A DNA stretch of 64,000 nt from Fictibacillus barbaricus. GTDB lineage: Bacteria > Bacillota > Bacilli > Bacillales > Fictibacillaceae. The stretch spans positions 310,001-374,000 of the forward strand of contig NZ_BMCE01000001.1 of NCBI RefSeq assembly GCF_014635025.1, in the 5' to 3' direction. Within the stretch, counting starts at the first letter, position 1. Each line of letters begins with the position of its first letter. The notes beneath the pieces were generated by a model. That model was not told the origin of the DNA and did no database searches. It was given only the letters and a program-made list of their open reading frames with translations. Made by a program: the position numbers and the translations under genes. Positions 7,661-15,436 of the stretch are shown piece after piece.

Positions 7661-7767
7661 CCTCTTATCTTTCAGTCCATAGACTGTTAGATGTAGCACC
7701 GTGCCTAAAAATAGGTGGTTGCCGGGCTTCATAGGGCTAATTCCCTCCGCCTGCTCGAAATAAGAGA
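7661..7767 (-). promoter_or_regulatory. SAM-I riboswitch (S-box) aptamer
   Basis: Read on the minus strand, the element opens with CTCTTATTTCGAG and GGCGGAGGGA. The conserved core CCCTATGAAGCCCGGCAACC follows, then an AGGCACGGTGCTA segment and the closing GATAAGAG. These are the S-box hallmarks in order: P1, the GAG turn, the P2 kink-turn region, P3 and P4. It lies between the promoter region and yuiH, about 75 bp from the start codon, with a terminator between. SAM binding should stabilise P1 and permit termination. Confidence 0.92.
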
Positions 7768-7945
7768 CCGAATAGATCGGTTAAATCCATATAAAAGTTA
7801 CATTCATTATGACATATGCTTAGCAAAAATCAAGTGAACTCATTGGATATCCCTACACAAAAAATTATCCCGAAAACAGCAAGACTAATTAAGTAAAAAT
7901 ACACTTATTTTTCTTCTGCTTCCTCCATGTAAAAGCGAATTCTAA

Positions 7946-7988
7946 ACAAAAACCTCCAGAAGTCTTGAAATTTAGGACTCCCAGAGGC
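7946..7988 (-). terminator. Terminator of the subtilase gene
   Basis: On the minus strand CCTCTGGGAGTC pairs imperfectly (two adjacent mismatches and one A-G) with GACTTCTGGAGG and is followed by TTTTTG. Confidence 0.6.
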
Positions 7989-8003
7989 TATGAAACATCT
8001 ATT

Positions 8004-9182
8004 TTAATGTTGTACAGCTTTTGCTGCATTCACACGTCCGTTTTGGAACAACGTCCCTGTACCTGTTACAGGATCTGCCGTATCCTCCAGTGCTGCACGA
8101 ATTTGTGAAGCATTTTTTCCTTGAGCCGCAAGGAGTCCAGCTACACCCGCAACAACCGGTGATGCCATGGAAGTGCCAGAAAAGCTCGTGTACTGGTTGT
8201 TTGGCGTTGTAGAATAGATATCAACACCAGGAGCTGCAATATCTACCCACGTACCGAAGTTAGAGAAAGAGGCTTTTTGATCGTTTTTATCCGTAGCGGC
8301 AACCGCGATCGCGTTTGAATAGTATGCTGGATAACTAGGAAGCATAACACCAGAGTTGCCAGCAGCAGCTACTACTACTGAACCCTTACTGAAAGCATAA
8401 TTAACTGCATCCTCAAGCGTTTTCGTACCCAATGATCCGCCAAGACTTAAGTTTATCACTTGTGCACCCTGATCAGCCGCGTAACGAATACCTTGTGCAA
8501 CATCATCCAGTGAACCGCTGCCTTCTGCATCTAGAACACGAACTGCTAGAATAGAAGCTTTAGGAGCAAGACCTGCAATGCCTACACCGTTGTTCGTGTT
8601 AGCTGCAGCGATCCCCGCAACGTGTGTCCCATGTTCGTTCTCATCAATCGGATCGTTATCATCATCGACAAAATCAGCACCTTTGATCACTTTTCCGGCT
8701 AGATCCGGGTGATAATAGTCAACACCTGTATCGATTACGGCGATTTTTACAGATGATGAGCTTTGCGTTGTATCCCAAGCTTGCTCTGCACCAACTTTTT
8801 GAGGAGCATATTGTTTTGAATAGGCAGGATCATTCGGAACATAACTTGCATGGAATGTAACGTTAGGCTCTGCGTATTCTACCGTGTCTAGCTTCTCGAA
8901 ATTCTTTACAGCATCTTCTGCATGCCCATCCACCTTAACAACGGTAAAGTCTTCTGTAACATCAACAACTTTTCCCCCAATCTTTGAAACTCTATTTTCA
9001 ATAGTGCTTGCCGCTGCAACAGAGTCTTTAAAATGTACGATGATTTCCTGTGAAGCAGCTTCCTGTTTTGCTGAAGGTGTAAACGAAGCTTCCTTTACTT
9101 CTCGCTCAACGGCCGAAGCCGGAAGAGCTAAAGAGACCAATAATGGTACAGATGCGGCTCCTGCTATGATACTCTTTAACAT
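8004..9182 (-). CDS. Secreted subtilisin-like serine protease (S8)
   Basis: A 392-residue pre-pro-protease. The signal peptide (1-24) ends ALPASA. An I9 propeptide follows (about 45-112). The mature S8 domain (about 118-392) has Asp151 in VIDTGVD, His184 in HGTHVAG, oxyanion Asn276 in AAAGNSG and nucleophile Ser338 in GTSMASP. Order and length match extracellular alkaline proteases of Bacillus. No C-terminal anchor or extra domain is present. GAGGAGTGA precedes the ATG. The long AT-rich upstream region (9183-9499) separates it from the divergent AhpD-like gene and probably holds both promoters; I saw no clear operator in it. Confidence 0.93.
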   Translation of the reverse strand: MLKSIIAGAASVPLLVSLALPASAVEREVKEASFTPSAKQEAASQEIIVHFKDSVAAASTIENRVSKIGGKVVDVTEDFTVVKVDGHAEDAVKNFEKLDTVEYAEPNVTFHASYVPNDPAYSKQYAPQKVGAEQAWDTTQSSSSVKIAVIDTGVDYYHPDLAGKVIKGADFVDDDNDPIDENEHGTHVAGIAAANTNNGVGIAGLAPKASILAVRVLDAEGSGSLDDVAQGIRYAADQGAQVINLSLGGSLGTKTLEDAVNYAFSKGSVVVAAAGNSGVMLPSYPAYYSNAIAVAATDKNDQKASFSNFGTWVDIAAPGVDIYSTTPNNQYTSFSGTSMASPVVAGVAGLLAAQGKNASQIRAALEDTADPVTGTGTLFQNGRVNAAKAVQH

Positions 9183-9499
9183 AAAATCACTCCTCTGATG
9201 TGTTTACCAAGCAAGCTTGGCTAGGTAGCTAAGGAATTCAACAATATTTTACAAAACCCTTCAATGCTATCTAAAAATAATGATAACTTACCAGTTCATA
9301 GTGGTTGAAGAGACTTTATATCTATAGTCAAAGCGTATCATGTGCGACTTATTTATTATCTTAAGATAAGGTTACGATAGTAAACATTACATAACGTGCT
9401 TGTAAAGCTATACAAAACACAAAACAGAAAAATAGGACACATTAAGAAAATCAGTTAAGCTTAAGAGGTAGTAATGATTTTGAGGAGGAGGATAAAAAA

Positions 9500-9943
9500 A
9501 TGGCACGTTTACCAGAAGTGAATGTAGAAGGAACACCATTTAAAAAGACACTTGCCAATACGCCAGAAATTCTTGATGCGTTTCAACAGATGGAAAAGGC
9601 GTTAAACAACATCCTAGAGCCCGAACTCATGGAGATGCTCCGCCTGCGAGCGGCCTCAAACAACGGCTGCGATTACTGACAAAGCATGGATTATGGGACT
9701 CTGGACGAGTCCGCTCGACAAACCGCAATGAAGCAAGGCGAAACCGAACTTTCTGAACGTCACAAGCTCGCTTTAGAACTAGCCGATCATACCATGGCGT
9801 ATCACGGACAAATGCCAGATGAATTGTACAATCGATTAAAAGAGCATTTTACACGCGAAGAAATCATAGCACTCTTCTTTCAGATTGGAAGTAAGAACGG
9901 AGCCAACTGGTTTATTATCGCGATGGGAATTGAAAATAAGTAA
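9500..9943 (+). CDS. AhpD/carboxymuconolactone decarboxylase-like protein, candidate selenoprotein (in-frame TGA at codon 60)
   Basis: The frame starts at ATG 9500 after a GAGGAGGAGG site and continues to TAA 9943, 147 residues, interrupted only by TGA at 9677-9679. Residues before it read LRLRAASNNGCDY, and after it QSMDYGTLDESARQ. The CMD/AhpD redox motif is NGCxYC, so the TGA stands exactly where the second Cys belongs (C57-D-Y-TGA60). Reading TGA as selenocysteine gives a CxxU motif. A hairpin at 9696-9712 fits a bacterial SECIS. The downstream frame keeps conserved-looking sequence to the end with no other lesion. AhpD-like proteins reduce peroxides or disulfides. Alternatives are a recent nonsense mutation or a base error (TGC to TGA). 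An independent start at ATG 9686 lacks a ribosome site. Confidence 0.72.
9680..9712 (+). promoter_or_regulatory. SECIS-like hairpin downstream of the TGA codon
   Basis: GGACTC (9696-9701) pairs with GAGTCC (9707-9712) around the loop TGGAC. The apical loop begins 22 nt after the TGA and has G in its second position. Bacterial SECIS elements described for SelB have a short apical stem, a loop with G in the first two positions and a 16-37 nt distance from UGA; this one meets all three. Stem length (6 bp) is modest, so chance folding is possible. Confidence 0.5.
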
Positions 9944-9959
9944 AGTATGACTAAAAAAT

Positions 9960-9993
9960 AGCGCCCAGATCAGCTTGGTCTGGACGCTTTTTA
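9960..9993. terminator. Bidirectional terminator
   Basis: AGCG(C)CCAGA and TCTGG(A)CGCT form a stem followed by TTTTTAT; it separates the AhpD-like gene from the convergent VOC gene. Confidence 0.75.
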
Positions 9994-9997
9994 TGTA

Positions 9998-10369
9998 TTA
10001 TCTGTGTTGATCCACAAGAATCGGGTTTCCATCAGGATCTTCAATTGTAAAACTTGCAGGACCTTCACTGTTTTCATCTGCTTCCGTCAGCATTTTAACG
10101 CCTTTTTCTTTAAGCTGCTTTTGAAGGTCTCGAATATCCGTGAATGAATCAAGACTTTCGGCATTTTGATTCCAGCCAGGATTAAAAGTTAGGATGTTCT
10201 TTTCAAACATTCCTTGGAATAGTCCAATAACGGTACTTTCATTCTTCATGATCAGCCAATTTTGAGTAATGTCCCCGCCTAATACTTCAAATCCTAAGTT
10301 TTCGTAAAATGTTTTCGATTTATTGATATTCTTTACACTTAAACTTATTGAGAATGCGCCTAGTTTCAT
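9998..10369 (-). CDS. Glyoxalase/VOC superfamily protein
   Basis: The start is ATG 10369, preceded by GAGGAGGAAAT; the longer frame to 10444 lacks a ribosome site. The 123-residue protein is a single VOC fold. It begins [21 protein letters not shown], has [12 protein letters not shown], and ends with [19 protein letters not shown], which is the characteristic second beta-alpha-beta unit with a late acidic metal ligand region (D-P-D-G-N). VOC proteins include glyoxalases, dioxygenases and fosfomycin or bleomycin resistance proteins. The substrate cannot be told from sequence. Confidence 0.85.
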   Translation of the reverse strand: MKLGAFSISLSVKNINKSKTFYENLGFEVLGGDITQNWLIMKNESTVIGLFQGMFEKNILTFNPGWNQNAESLDSFTDIRDLQKQLKEKGVKMLTEADENSEGPASFTIEDPDGNPILVDQHR

Positions 10370-10525
10370 ATTTCCTCCTCGTAAACTGAATAGAATGATG
10401 TACTTAAAATTAACTATAAAGGTGCACCTCAATAAATACAACATCTTCCATATAAGCCTGTTTTATTTGGTTCTTTAAGTAGGGCAACTAAGTTGATAAA
10501 TCTATCCTTAACCAAACATATAAAA

Positions 10526-10562
10526 ATGACTTACCGAGGGAAATCCACTCCGTAAGTCATTT
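10526..10562. terminator. Terminator hairpin
   Basis: ATGACTTAC pairs with GTAAGTCAT at 10526-10560, with an inner CGAG/CTC extension; T-rich on the minus side. Confidence 0.65.
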
Positions 10563-10567
10563 GACTG

Positions 10568-10708
10568 TTATTGATCTTGATGATTTCGAGCACGAGCTTC
10601 ATCAGGGCTTTCCATCTTTGCAGCACCTGAATATTTTAAACTTTGATCACGGTCAGATTCCACACGTCCTGACTCTCTTAGTTTTTTCTCTTGTCTGTCT
10701 TTTCCCAT
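10568..10708 (-). CDS. Very small hydrophilic protein (46 aa)
   Basis: ATG 10708 follows GGAGG with eight bases of spacing. The product starts MGKDRQEKKLRESGRVESD and ends ARNHQDQ; it is highly charged with no hydrophobic core. The composition resembles minor small acid-soluble or general-stress proteins of Bacillus (YfhD/SspK-like in flavour), but I cannot match a specific family. A clear ribosome site and a flanking terminator support translation. Divergent from the YtxH-type gene. Confidence 0.6.
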   Translation of the reverse strand: MGKDRQEKKLRESGRVESDRDQSLKYSGAAKMESPDEARARNHQDQ

Positions 10709-10805
10709 TCAAAAAACCTCCAATCTAAATCAGATTTTTCCTAGTATGAGTTGAATTAAACCCTTTTATGTATACGTGGTGAATAAGATGACGGCGCACT
10801 AAAAC

Positions 10806-10830
10806 GTTTAGCTTTTATAGAAAAGGGAAA
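10806..10830 (+). promoter_or_regulatory. Candidate SigB promoter
   Basis: GTTTAG (10806-10811), 13-bp spacer, GGGAAA (10825-10830), 40 bp upstream of a YtxH-type gene. It agrees with the SigB pattern GTTT-N12-15-GGGWAW, and B. subtilis YtxH-family genes are SigB-dependent. Confidence 0.55.
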
Positions 10831-10869
10831 TCCCATACTACGAAAAAATTTAAATAGGGAGGAATTAAA

Positions 10870-11448
10870 ATGGCACAAAATGTAAATACCACGACGGGAT
10901 ATCAAAACGATTTATATCAGGAAGATGTATATGGGAATGAACAAAACAGCAAGCTTTTAAAAGGTATTGTGATCGGTGGATTGATTGGCGGAGCGCTTGC
11001 ACTGATTGATTATAATACGCGGACAAAAGTGAAGAATACAGCGGTAGGTTTAAAGGATAGCTCGAGTAAAATGTTGGCCGAAGTGAAAGAAAATCCAGGT
11101 GAAGTGAAAGATCAGATGATCAGTCAGTTCAAATCCGCAACGAACACCTTAAAAGAAGCCATAAGTGACGCACAAGAGCTTTATCAGCGTGTGAATAAGG
11201 ATGTCTATGGTAACTTCGATGTGTTAAAAGAAATTTCCAATGATGCTCTATCTACAGCTAAGGAAGCTAGAGGAGAACTTAGCGGCATCAGCTCAAAGCT
11301 AAAAGAAGCGGGTTCTGAATTAACGGAAAATCCTATCGGAAATGACAGCCTGAAAGATTATTCTTCAGGATTTAATCAGAACGCCTATAACACAGGAAAC
11401 GAGAAAAATGTAGTTTCAGTTGGTTCCAAGAATACAAATAAATATTAA
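10870..11448 (+). CDS. YtxH-domain general stress protein
   Basis: A 192-residue protein. A polar start (about 1-28) is followed by a Gly-rich hydrophobic segment GIVIGGLIGGALALI (about 32-46), typical of YtxH domains. Then comes a long amphipathic helical region rich in Lys, Glu, Ala and Ser (about 55-160) and a polar Asn/Ser/Gly tail. Such proteins are membrane-anchored, stress-induced and resemble LEA-like helices. The candidate SigB promoter upstream fits. Ribosome site TAGGGAGGA. Ends at an intrinsic terminator. Confidence 0.8.
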   Translation: MAQNVNTTTGYQNDLYQEDVYGNEQNSKLLKGIVIGGLIGGALALIDYNTRTKVKNTAVGLKDSSSKMLAEVKENPGEVKDQMISQFKSATNTLKEAISDAQELYQRVNKDVYGNFDVLKEISNDALSTAKEARGELSGISSKLKEAGSELTENPIGNDSLKDYSSGFNQNAYNTGNEKNVVSVGSKNTNKY

Positions 11449-11458
11449 TAAAAATAGT

Positions 11459-11486
11459 AATCCCCTGATAACCTTCAGGGGATTTA
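11459..11486. terminator. Bidirectional terminator
   Basis: AATCCCCTGA pairs with TCAGGGGATT, then TATTAG; between the convergent YtxH and NERD genes. Confidence 0.8.
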
Positions 11487-12182
11487 TTAGTTAGAAGTAC
11501 TACCTTTTATTAACTTAATATGTAATTCCCTTACATCTTTGTTCAGAACATTCACTTTTAAAAATTGGGAATAACACTTTTCGATATCTTCTTTAGACAA
11601 CATTGGTTCAGGTTGTAAAAGCTTATTAATAGCTTCTTTCCTGTTAATGGTTTCTGTCAGTTCTGTGTCATAAACGATTAATTCAGATGATTGTATATTC
11701 CTATAGCCCAGATCAGTTTTTAGTGTACATCTTTTCGTAAAAGAGACGAGGGAGATGAAAGAGTTTTTATACTTAGGATCAATTAAGCTCTTTAAGCTTT
11801 CAATATGTCCATAATTTTGAATAAATGGATTCATAAATTTAAACTTGCCATTGACTAGCCATTGTTTTTGATTGGCAGAACCATAGATAGTTCCTTGAAA
11901 GTTTTTGGTTTCAATAACAAAAATTCCAAAAGGCGACAAAAGGACATGATCAATTTGTGAATATCCAGATTTGGACCTTGTATTCGGGATAAGAAGGTCG
12001 TGTAATACTTTATATTCTTTTGAGAACTGAGAGAGTTGAACAGCAATCTTATATTCTCCAAGTTCACCTTTTCTAGAAGATTGCTTTACAATATTTTTCT
12101 TCAATACTTCTTTAGAAGAGGAGGGGATAACAACTTTTTCAGAGTTTTTATTACTTCTTTTAAAGAACTTGGATAAAAACAT
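11487..12182 (-). CDS. NERD-domain protein (nuclease-related)
   Basis: A 231-residue protein. A basic N-terminus (about 1-38) leads into a NERD domain (about 39-160). It has KGELGEYKIA, LIPNTRSKSGYSQIDHVLLS and GIFVIETKNFQGTIYGS; the D-x-x-x-x-x and E-x-K residues are the restriction-endonuclease-like active-site pattern. It ends with NPFIQNYGHIESLK. NERD proteins are predicted nucleases, sometimes linked to DNA processing or defense. There is no additional helicase or HTH domain here. It stands alone between convergent and divergent neighbours, with no defense partner nearby. Confidence 0.85.
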   Translation of the reverse strand: MFLSKFFKRSNKNSEKVVIPSSSKEVLKKNIVKQSSRKGELGEYKIAVQLSQFSKEYKVLHDLLIPNTRSKSGYSQIDHVLLSPFGIFVIETKNFQGTIYGSANQKQWLVNGKFKFMNPFIQNYGHIESLKSLIDPKYKNSFISLVSFTKRCTLKTDLGYRNIQSSELIVYDTELTETINRKEAINKLLQPEPMLSKEDIEKCYSQFLKVNVLNKDVRELHIKLIKGSTSN

Positions 12183-12252
12183 AATTAAATCCCTAATTTC
12201 TTAATTTTATTTACTCCTTTCTTTATCGCCAATTTTTTCTAGAAATAAAGAA

Positions 12253-12290
12253 TAACAGCTCATTTGTTTTTGAAACAAAGAGCTGTTTTC
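12253..12290 (-). terminator. Terminator of the LysR-type gene
   Basis: AACAGCT pairs with AGCTGTT, extended inside by TTTGTTT/AAACAAA, just beyond the LysR stop codon. Confidence 0.7.
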
Positions 12291-12294
12291 TTAT

Positions 12295-13182
12295 TTAAAT
12301 GGAGGAAATTTTCATTTTATTAAAATCTCTTAGAAGATTTACAAAAACAGAAATAGATTTTGCTTGATATTGTGTTTTTTGCGTAACAAAAGTAAAGGAT
12401 CTTTTTACTGGAACCCCTTCTATATTCAACACTTGAACTGTGCCTAATGCTAGCTCTTTACGTATAGCCCATGTTGAGAGAAAAGTTATACCCAGTCCAG
12501 CCTCAACAGCCTCTTTTATGATCTGGTTCGACCCAAATTCCATCTTTCTAACAGGTGATAATCCAAAGGCTTTAAACATTTTTTCGGTTGCTTCCCTTGT
12601 TCCGGATCCTTCTTCTCGTACGATCCAAGGGGCTTCTTCGAGTTGATCGTGAGTGCTTAATTCCTCCGTTTCAGATGAGGTGACAATGACCATGTCGTCA
12701 GGAGCAAACTTCTCCATGTGTAGATGTTCATCTGTGATCTCGCCTTCAATAATGCCAATGTCTAGCTGTCTGTTTTGAACAAGTTCAACGATTTCACGTG
12801 TATTGCCTATTGTGATGGAAGGTGTTATAAGAGGATATTGTTTACGCAATTTTGCTATGACGTGAGGCAGGATGTATTCCCCGAATGTATAGCTTGCTCC
12901 TATCTTTAACTTTCCGCTAGCTGTATTGTGTAAGTCATCAATTAATTGCTGCATCTGCTCGTGAAGTCCCAGTATTTCTTTAGCATGATAGTAGGCAATT
13001 TCTCCGGACTTTGTCAGTTGTACCATTTTATTATTACGGTCTAATAAACGAGTGTTTAGTTTTTTCTCGAGTGATTTGATGTATCGGCTGATGGCAGGCT
13101 GTGTCATATGAAGCTCTTCTGCTGCTCTTGAGAAATTTTTGTGATCCACAACAGAGATGAAAACTAGTAATTCTTGTTCCAT
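12295..13182 (-). CDS. LysR-type transcriptional regulator, CysL/YeiE-like
   Basis: A 295-residue LTTR. The N-terminal winged HTH (about 1-60) has FSRAAEELHMTQPAISRYIKSLE. The effector domain (about 90-290) begins GKLKIGASYTFGEYILPHVI. It is divergently transcribed from a YeiH-family transporter gene, the same arrangement as yeiE-yeiH in enterics. An inverted repeat in the shared intergenic region is a plausible operator. The likely role is control of the divergent YeiH gene and its own transcription in response to a small anion such as a sulfur compound. That effector is inferred from homologs only. Confidence 0.87.
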   Translation of the reverse strand: MEQELLVFISVVDHKNFSRAAEELHMTQPAISRYIKSLEKKLNTRLLDRNNKMVQLTKSGEIAYYHAKEILGLHEQMQQLIDDLHNTASGKLKIGASYTFGEYILPHVIAKLRKQYPLITPSITIGNTREIVELVQNRQLDIGIIEGEITDEHLHMEKFAPDDMVIVTSSETEELSTHDQLEEAPWIVREEGSGTREATEKMFKAFGLSPVRKMEFGSNQIIKEAVEAGLGITFLSTWAIRKELALGTVQVLNIEGVPVKRSFTFVTQKTQYQAKSISVFVNLLRDFNKMKISSI

Positions 13183-13213
13183 AATTCCTATTCATCCCCT
13201 TCATATTTCATTT

Positions 13214-13229
13214 ATAACAATTTTGTTAT
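13214..13229. promoter_or_regulatory. Candidate LysR-regulator operator
   Basis: Perfect inverted repeat ATAACAA-TT-TTGTTAT, located 32 bp upstream of the regulator start and 84 bp upstream of the YeiH start. Confidence 0.5.
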
Positions 13230-13312
13230 CATAATTATATCAATTATTTATTATACTTATCCAGCTTTATGAAATAACATAGAATTACATAGAAAGAAAA
13301 GAAGGTGACTAG

Positions 13313-14371
13313 ATGGGAATAAATAACGTTGAATTGGAGAGAGATTTGAAAGCGCTTCCAAATAAAATCTATCAAAGAAAAAGAATAGATGTGTTTCAAT
13401 GGAGTGGTGGAATTGCATTTACCTTTTTTATTGCGATACTTGGCTTAGGATTATCTAAACTGGAGGGATTCCATGTAGCTGGTCCTCTTGCATGTTCCAT
13501 CATCATTGCAGTCCTATATCGACAAGTATCAGGATATCCTGAAAAGTTTAGAGCAGGAATTGAATTCTCTTCTAAGAAACTACTTCGATTCGCAATCATC
13601 TTGTATGGCTTGAAATTGAACGTTGATGTTATCTTTCAACAGGGGCTTTCCTTATTAGTCTATGGAATCGGCACGATCGTCTTTTCCATCATCTTTGTGA
13701 TGGTACTGGCAAAATGGTTTAAAGCAGATCCGTCCATCTCATTATTATTAGGTGTGGGGACAGGAGTGTGTGGAGCAGCTGCGATTGCTGCAGTATCACC
13801 CATAATTAAAGCTAAAGAAGAAGATACAGCGATCGGCGTAGGTATCATCGCCTTATTAGGAACGCTGTTTGCCGTTATCTATACGGTTCTAAGGCCGGTT
13901 CTTCCTTTGTCATCAACAGATTACGGCAGCTGGGCAGGACTCAGTTTGCATGAGATCGCACATGTTGCACTAGCAGGAGCTCCGGGTGGCGAAGATGCAT
14001 TAGCGATGGCTTTATTAGCAAAATTAGGACGTGTTTTTCTTCTTGTTCCATTATGCTTTGTATTCATGTATTGGATGAAGAAAAAGAAATCAAGCGGAGC
14101 AGACGATACGAAGATCGCATTCCCTTGGTTTCTTGTAGGATTTATCGTCATGAGCCTTTTTGGCAGTTATGTAGTGGGAGACCTAATCAAAGTCTCGGCT
14201 GAACTTTTAGAGGGGATCACGGATCTAACAACATTTGTCCTAACTATGGCCATGGTTGGACTAGGTTTAAATGTTTCATTATACGACATTAAAACGAGGG
14301 CGTTAAAACCGCTGCTCGCTGTTGTTATCACTTCTATCCTTCTATCATTTATCACCTATATTGTTATATAG
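13313..14371 (+). CDS. YeiH-family membrane transporter (UPF0324)
   Basis: A 352-residue protein with about ten transmembrane helices. Family signatures are LLLGVGTGVCGAAAIAAVSP (about residues 143-162) and the late FVLTMAMVGLGLNVSL. YeiH proteins are described as putative sulfate or sulfite-type anion exporters, but the substrate is not firmly established. The ATG follows GAAGGTGA at 13305-13312 region. It is controlled, on position, by the divergent LysR regulator. Monocistronic: a terminator shared with the convergent DUF2187-like gene follows. Confidence 0.87.
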   Translation: MGINNVELERDLKALPNKIYQRKRIDVFQWSGGIAFTFFIAILGLGLSKLEGFHVAGPLACSIIIAVLYRQVSGYPEKFRAGIEFSSKKLLRFAIILYGLKLNVDVIFQQGLSLLVYGIGTIVFSIIFVMVLAKWFKADPSISLLLGVGTGVCGAAAIAAVSPIIKAKEEDTAIGVGIIALLGTLFAVIYTVLRPVLPLSSTDYGSWAGLSLHEIAHVALAGAPGGEDALAMALLAKLGRVFLLVPLCFVFMYWMKKKKSSGADDTKIAFPWFLVGFIVMSLFGSYVVGDLIKVSAELLEGITDLTTFVLTMAMVGLGLNVSLYDIKTRALKPLLAVVITSILLSFITYIVI

Positions 14372-14415
14372 GACATCAAAAAATATAGGGTTTTGGTGCC
14401 TTTTTTTAAAAAACA

Positions 14416-14450
14416 AAAAACAGCCTATTAATAAAAAGGCTGTTTTTCAA
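14416..14450. terminator. Bidirectional terminator
   Basis: AAAAACAGCC (14416-14425) pairs with GGCTGTTTTT (14438-14447). Confidence 0.85.
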
Positions 14451-14462
14451 TATATATAACAT

Positions 14463-14642
14463 TTAGCTGTTTACAACTTGTCTAATATCATTGAGTCTAA
14501 CGACTTGTTTTGCATCCTCAAAATGTTTTTCATAATTCTCTGTTACGGAAAAGTCCACAACAGCGGTATTGGTCAACAATGATGTGATTTCTCCCTTTAA
14601 TCCGTCGAACGTTTCAATAATATCACCGATTTTAAACTCCAT
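14463..14642 (-). CDS. Small DUF2187/YkvS-like protein
   Basis: ATG 14642 follows TTGGAGGAAAAGGC. The 59-residue product has the pattern IGDIIETFDGLKGEI, then VVDFSV and a basic-polar end. This matches the small KOW-like beta fold of DUF2187 (YkvS) proteins. These are short, cytoplasmic and of unknown function. It was identified by eye from the sequence because it is shorter than most gene calls. Confidence 0.65.
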   Translation of the reverse strand: MEFKIGDIIETFDGLKGEITSLLTNTAVVDFSVTENYEKHFEDAKQVVRLNDIRQVVNS

Positions 14643-14775
14643 GCCTTTTCCTCCAACTTCATTATGTTTGTCCTATTTTACCATAATTGTATAATGTTTT
14701 CTTTTAAATATAAAAAACTTCTATTTGTTAAGCATTATAGCGAAAACAATTAAAGATTGCCATAAAACCGCTTTT

Positions 14776-14809
14776 AATGTTAACTTAAAAGTAATGAATG
14801 GTTAACATT
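14776..14809 (+). promoter_or_regulatory. BirA operator (biotin repressor box)
   Basis: AATGTTAAC, 16-bp spacer, GTTAACATT: an exact inverted repeat of the type bound by biotinyl-AMP-BirA in Firmicutes. It is 22 bp before the bioY start, so it should overlap or follow the promoter of the whole downstream operon. Confidence 0.88.
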
Positions 14810-14830
14810 AAATGATAGAGGTGTATGAAT

Positions 14831-15406
14831 ATGAAAATGAAAGAAATGACTTATGTGTCGTTATTTGCAGCCATTATGATAGTTCTCGGTTTTCTTCCGC
14901 CTATCATATTGCCGTTTACTCCTGTTCCTATTACAGCACAAACACTGGGTGTCATGCTGGCGGGCGTCGTATTGGGTGCAAGGCTTGGCGGTATGAGTAT
15001 GATTCTTTTTCTTTTAATCATCTTAGCAGGAGTGCCAGGGCTTGCTGGAGGCAGAGGAGGAGCGAGCGTTTTTGTAGGGCCAAGTGCAGGATACATACTC
15101 AGTTGGCCGTTGTCCGCTTTCTTGATTGGTTTGCTGGTCGAAAAAGCGAAGCAGCCCCTTAAGGTGTGGAAAGTATTTCTGTACAATTTTGCAGCAGGTA
15201 TCATTTTTGTTTATCTTTGCGGGATTCCTGTTGTAGCCTTTGTTATGGATATTAGTTTAGAGGCTGCCTCAATCTCTGGGTTATCTTATCTGCCGGGCGA
15301 TCTGTTAAAAGCTATCATTGCTGCAGGGCTTGGTGTTAAAATAAGACAAAGATTATTTAAGAATCAGACAGCATTGAATACGAACAGGACGAAAGAGATT
15401 GCCTAA
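14831..15406 (+). CDS. yhfU: BioY biotin transporter, S-component
   Basis: An integral membrane protein of 191 residues from ATG 14831. That start sits nine bases after AGAGG; the ATG at 14825 is only three bases from it. Six hydrophobic helices are visible. Family motifs are PFTPVPITAQTLGVMLAG (about 30-47), GGRGGASVFVGPSAGYIL (about 75-92) and YLPGDLLKAIIAAGLG near the end. BioY binds and imports biotin, alone or with an ECF module. A BirA box immediately upstream gives repression by biotin. It leads a gene set matching B. subtilis yhfU-yhfT-yhfS. Confidence 0.92.
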   Translation: MKMKEMTYVSLFAAIMIVLGFLPPIILPFTPVPITAQTLGVMLAGVVLGARLGGMSMILFLLIILAGVPGLAGGRGGASVFVGPSAGYILSWPLSAFLIGLLVEKAKQPLKVWKVFLYNFAAGIIFVYLCGIPVVAFVMDISLEAASISGLSYLPGDLLKAIIAAGLGVKIRQRLFKNQTALNTNRTKEIA

Positions 15407-15436
15407 GGGCAGTCTTTTTCTATAGGAGGAATTCTT

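Noticed and set aside
9686-9943. Separate 85-residue gene starting at ATG 9686
   Set aside because: No ribosome site precedes it, and the frame is continuous with the CMD N-terminal half from 9500 across one TGA.
11487-12182. NERD protein as part of a defense island
   Set aside because: No partner helicase, methylase or toxin genes are nearby; neighbours are ordinary stress and regulator genes.
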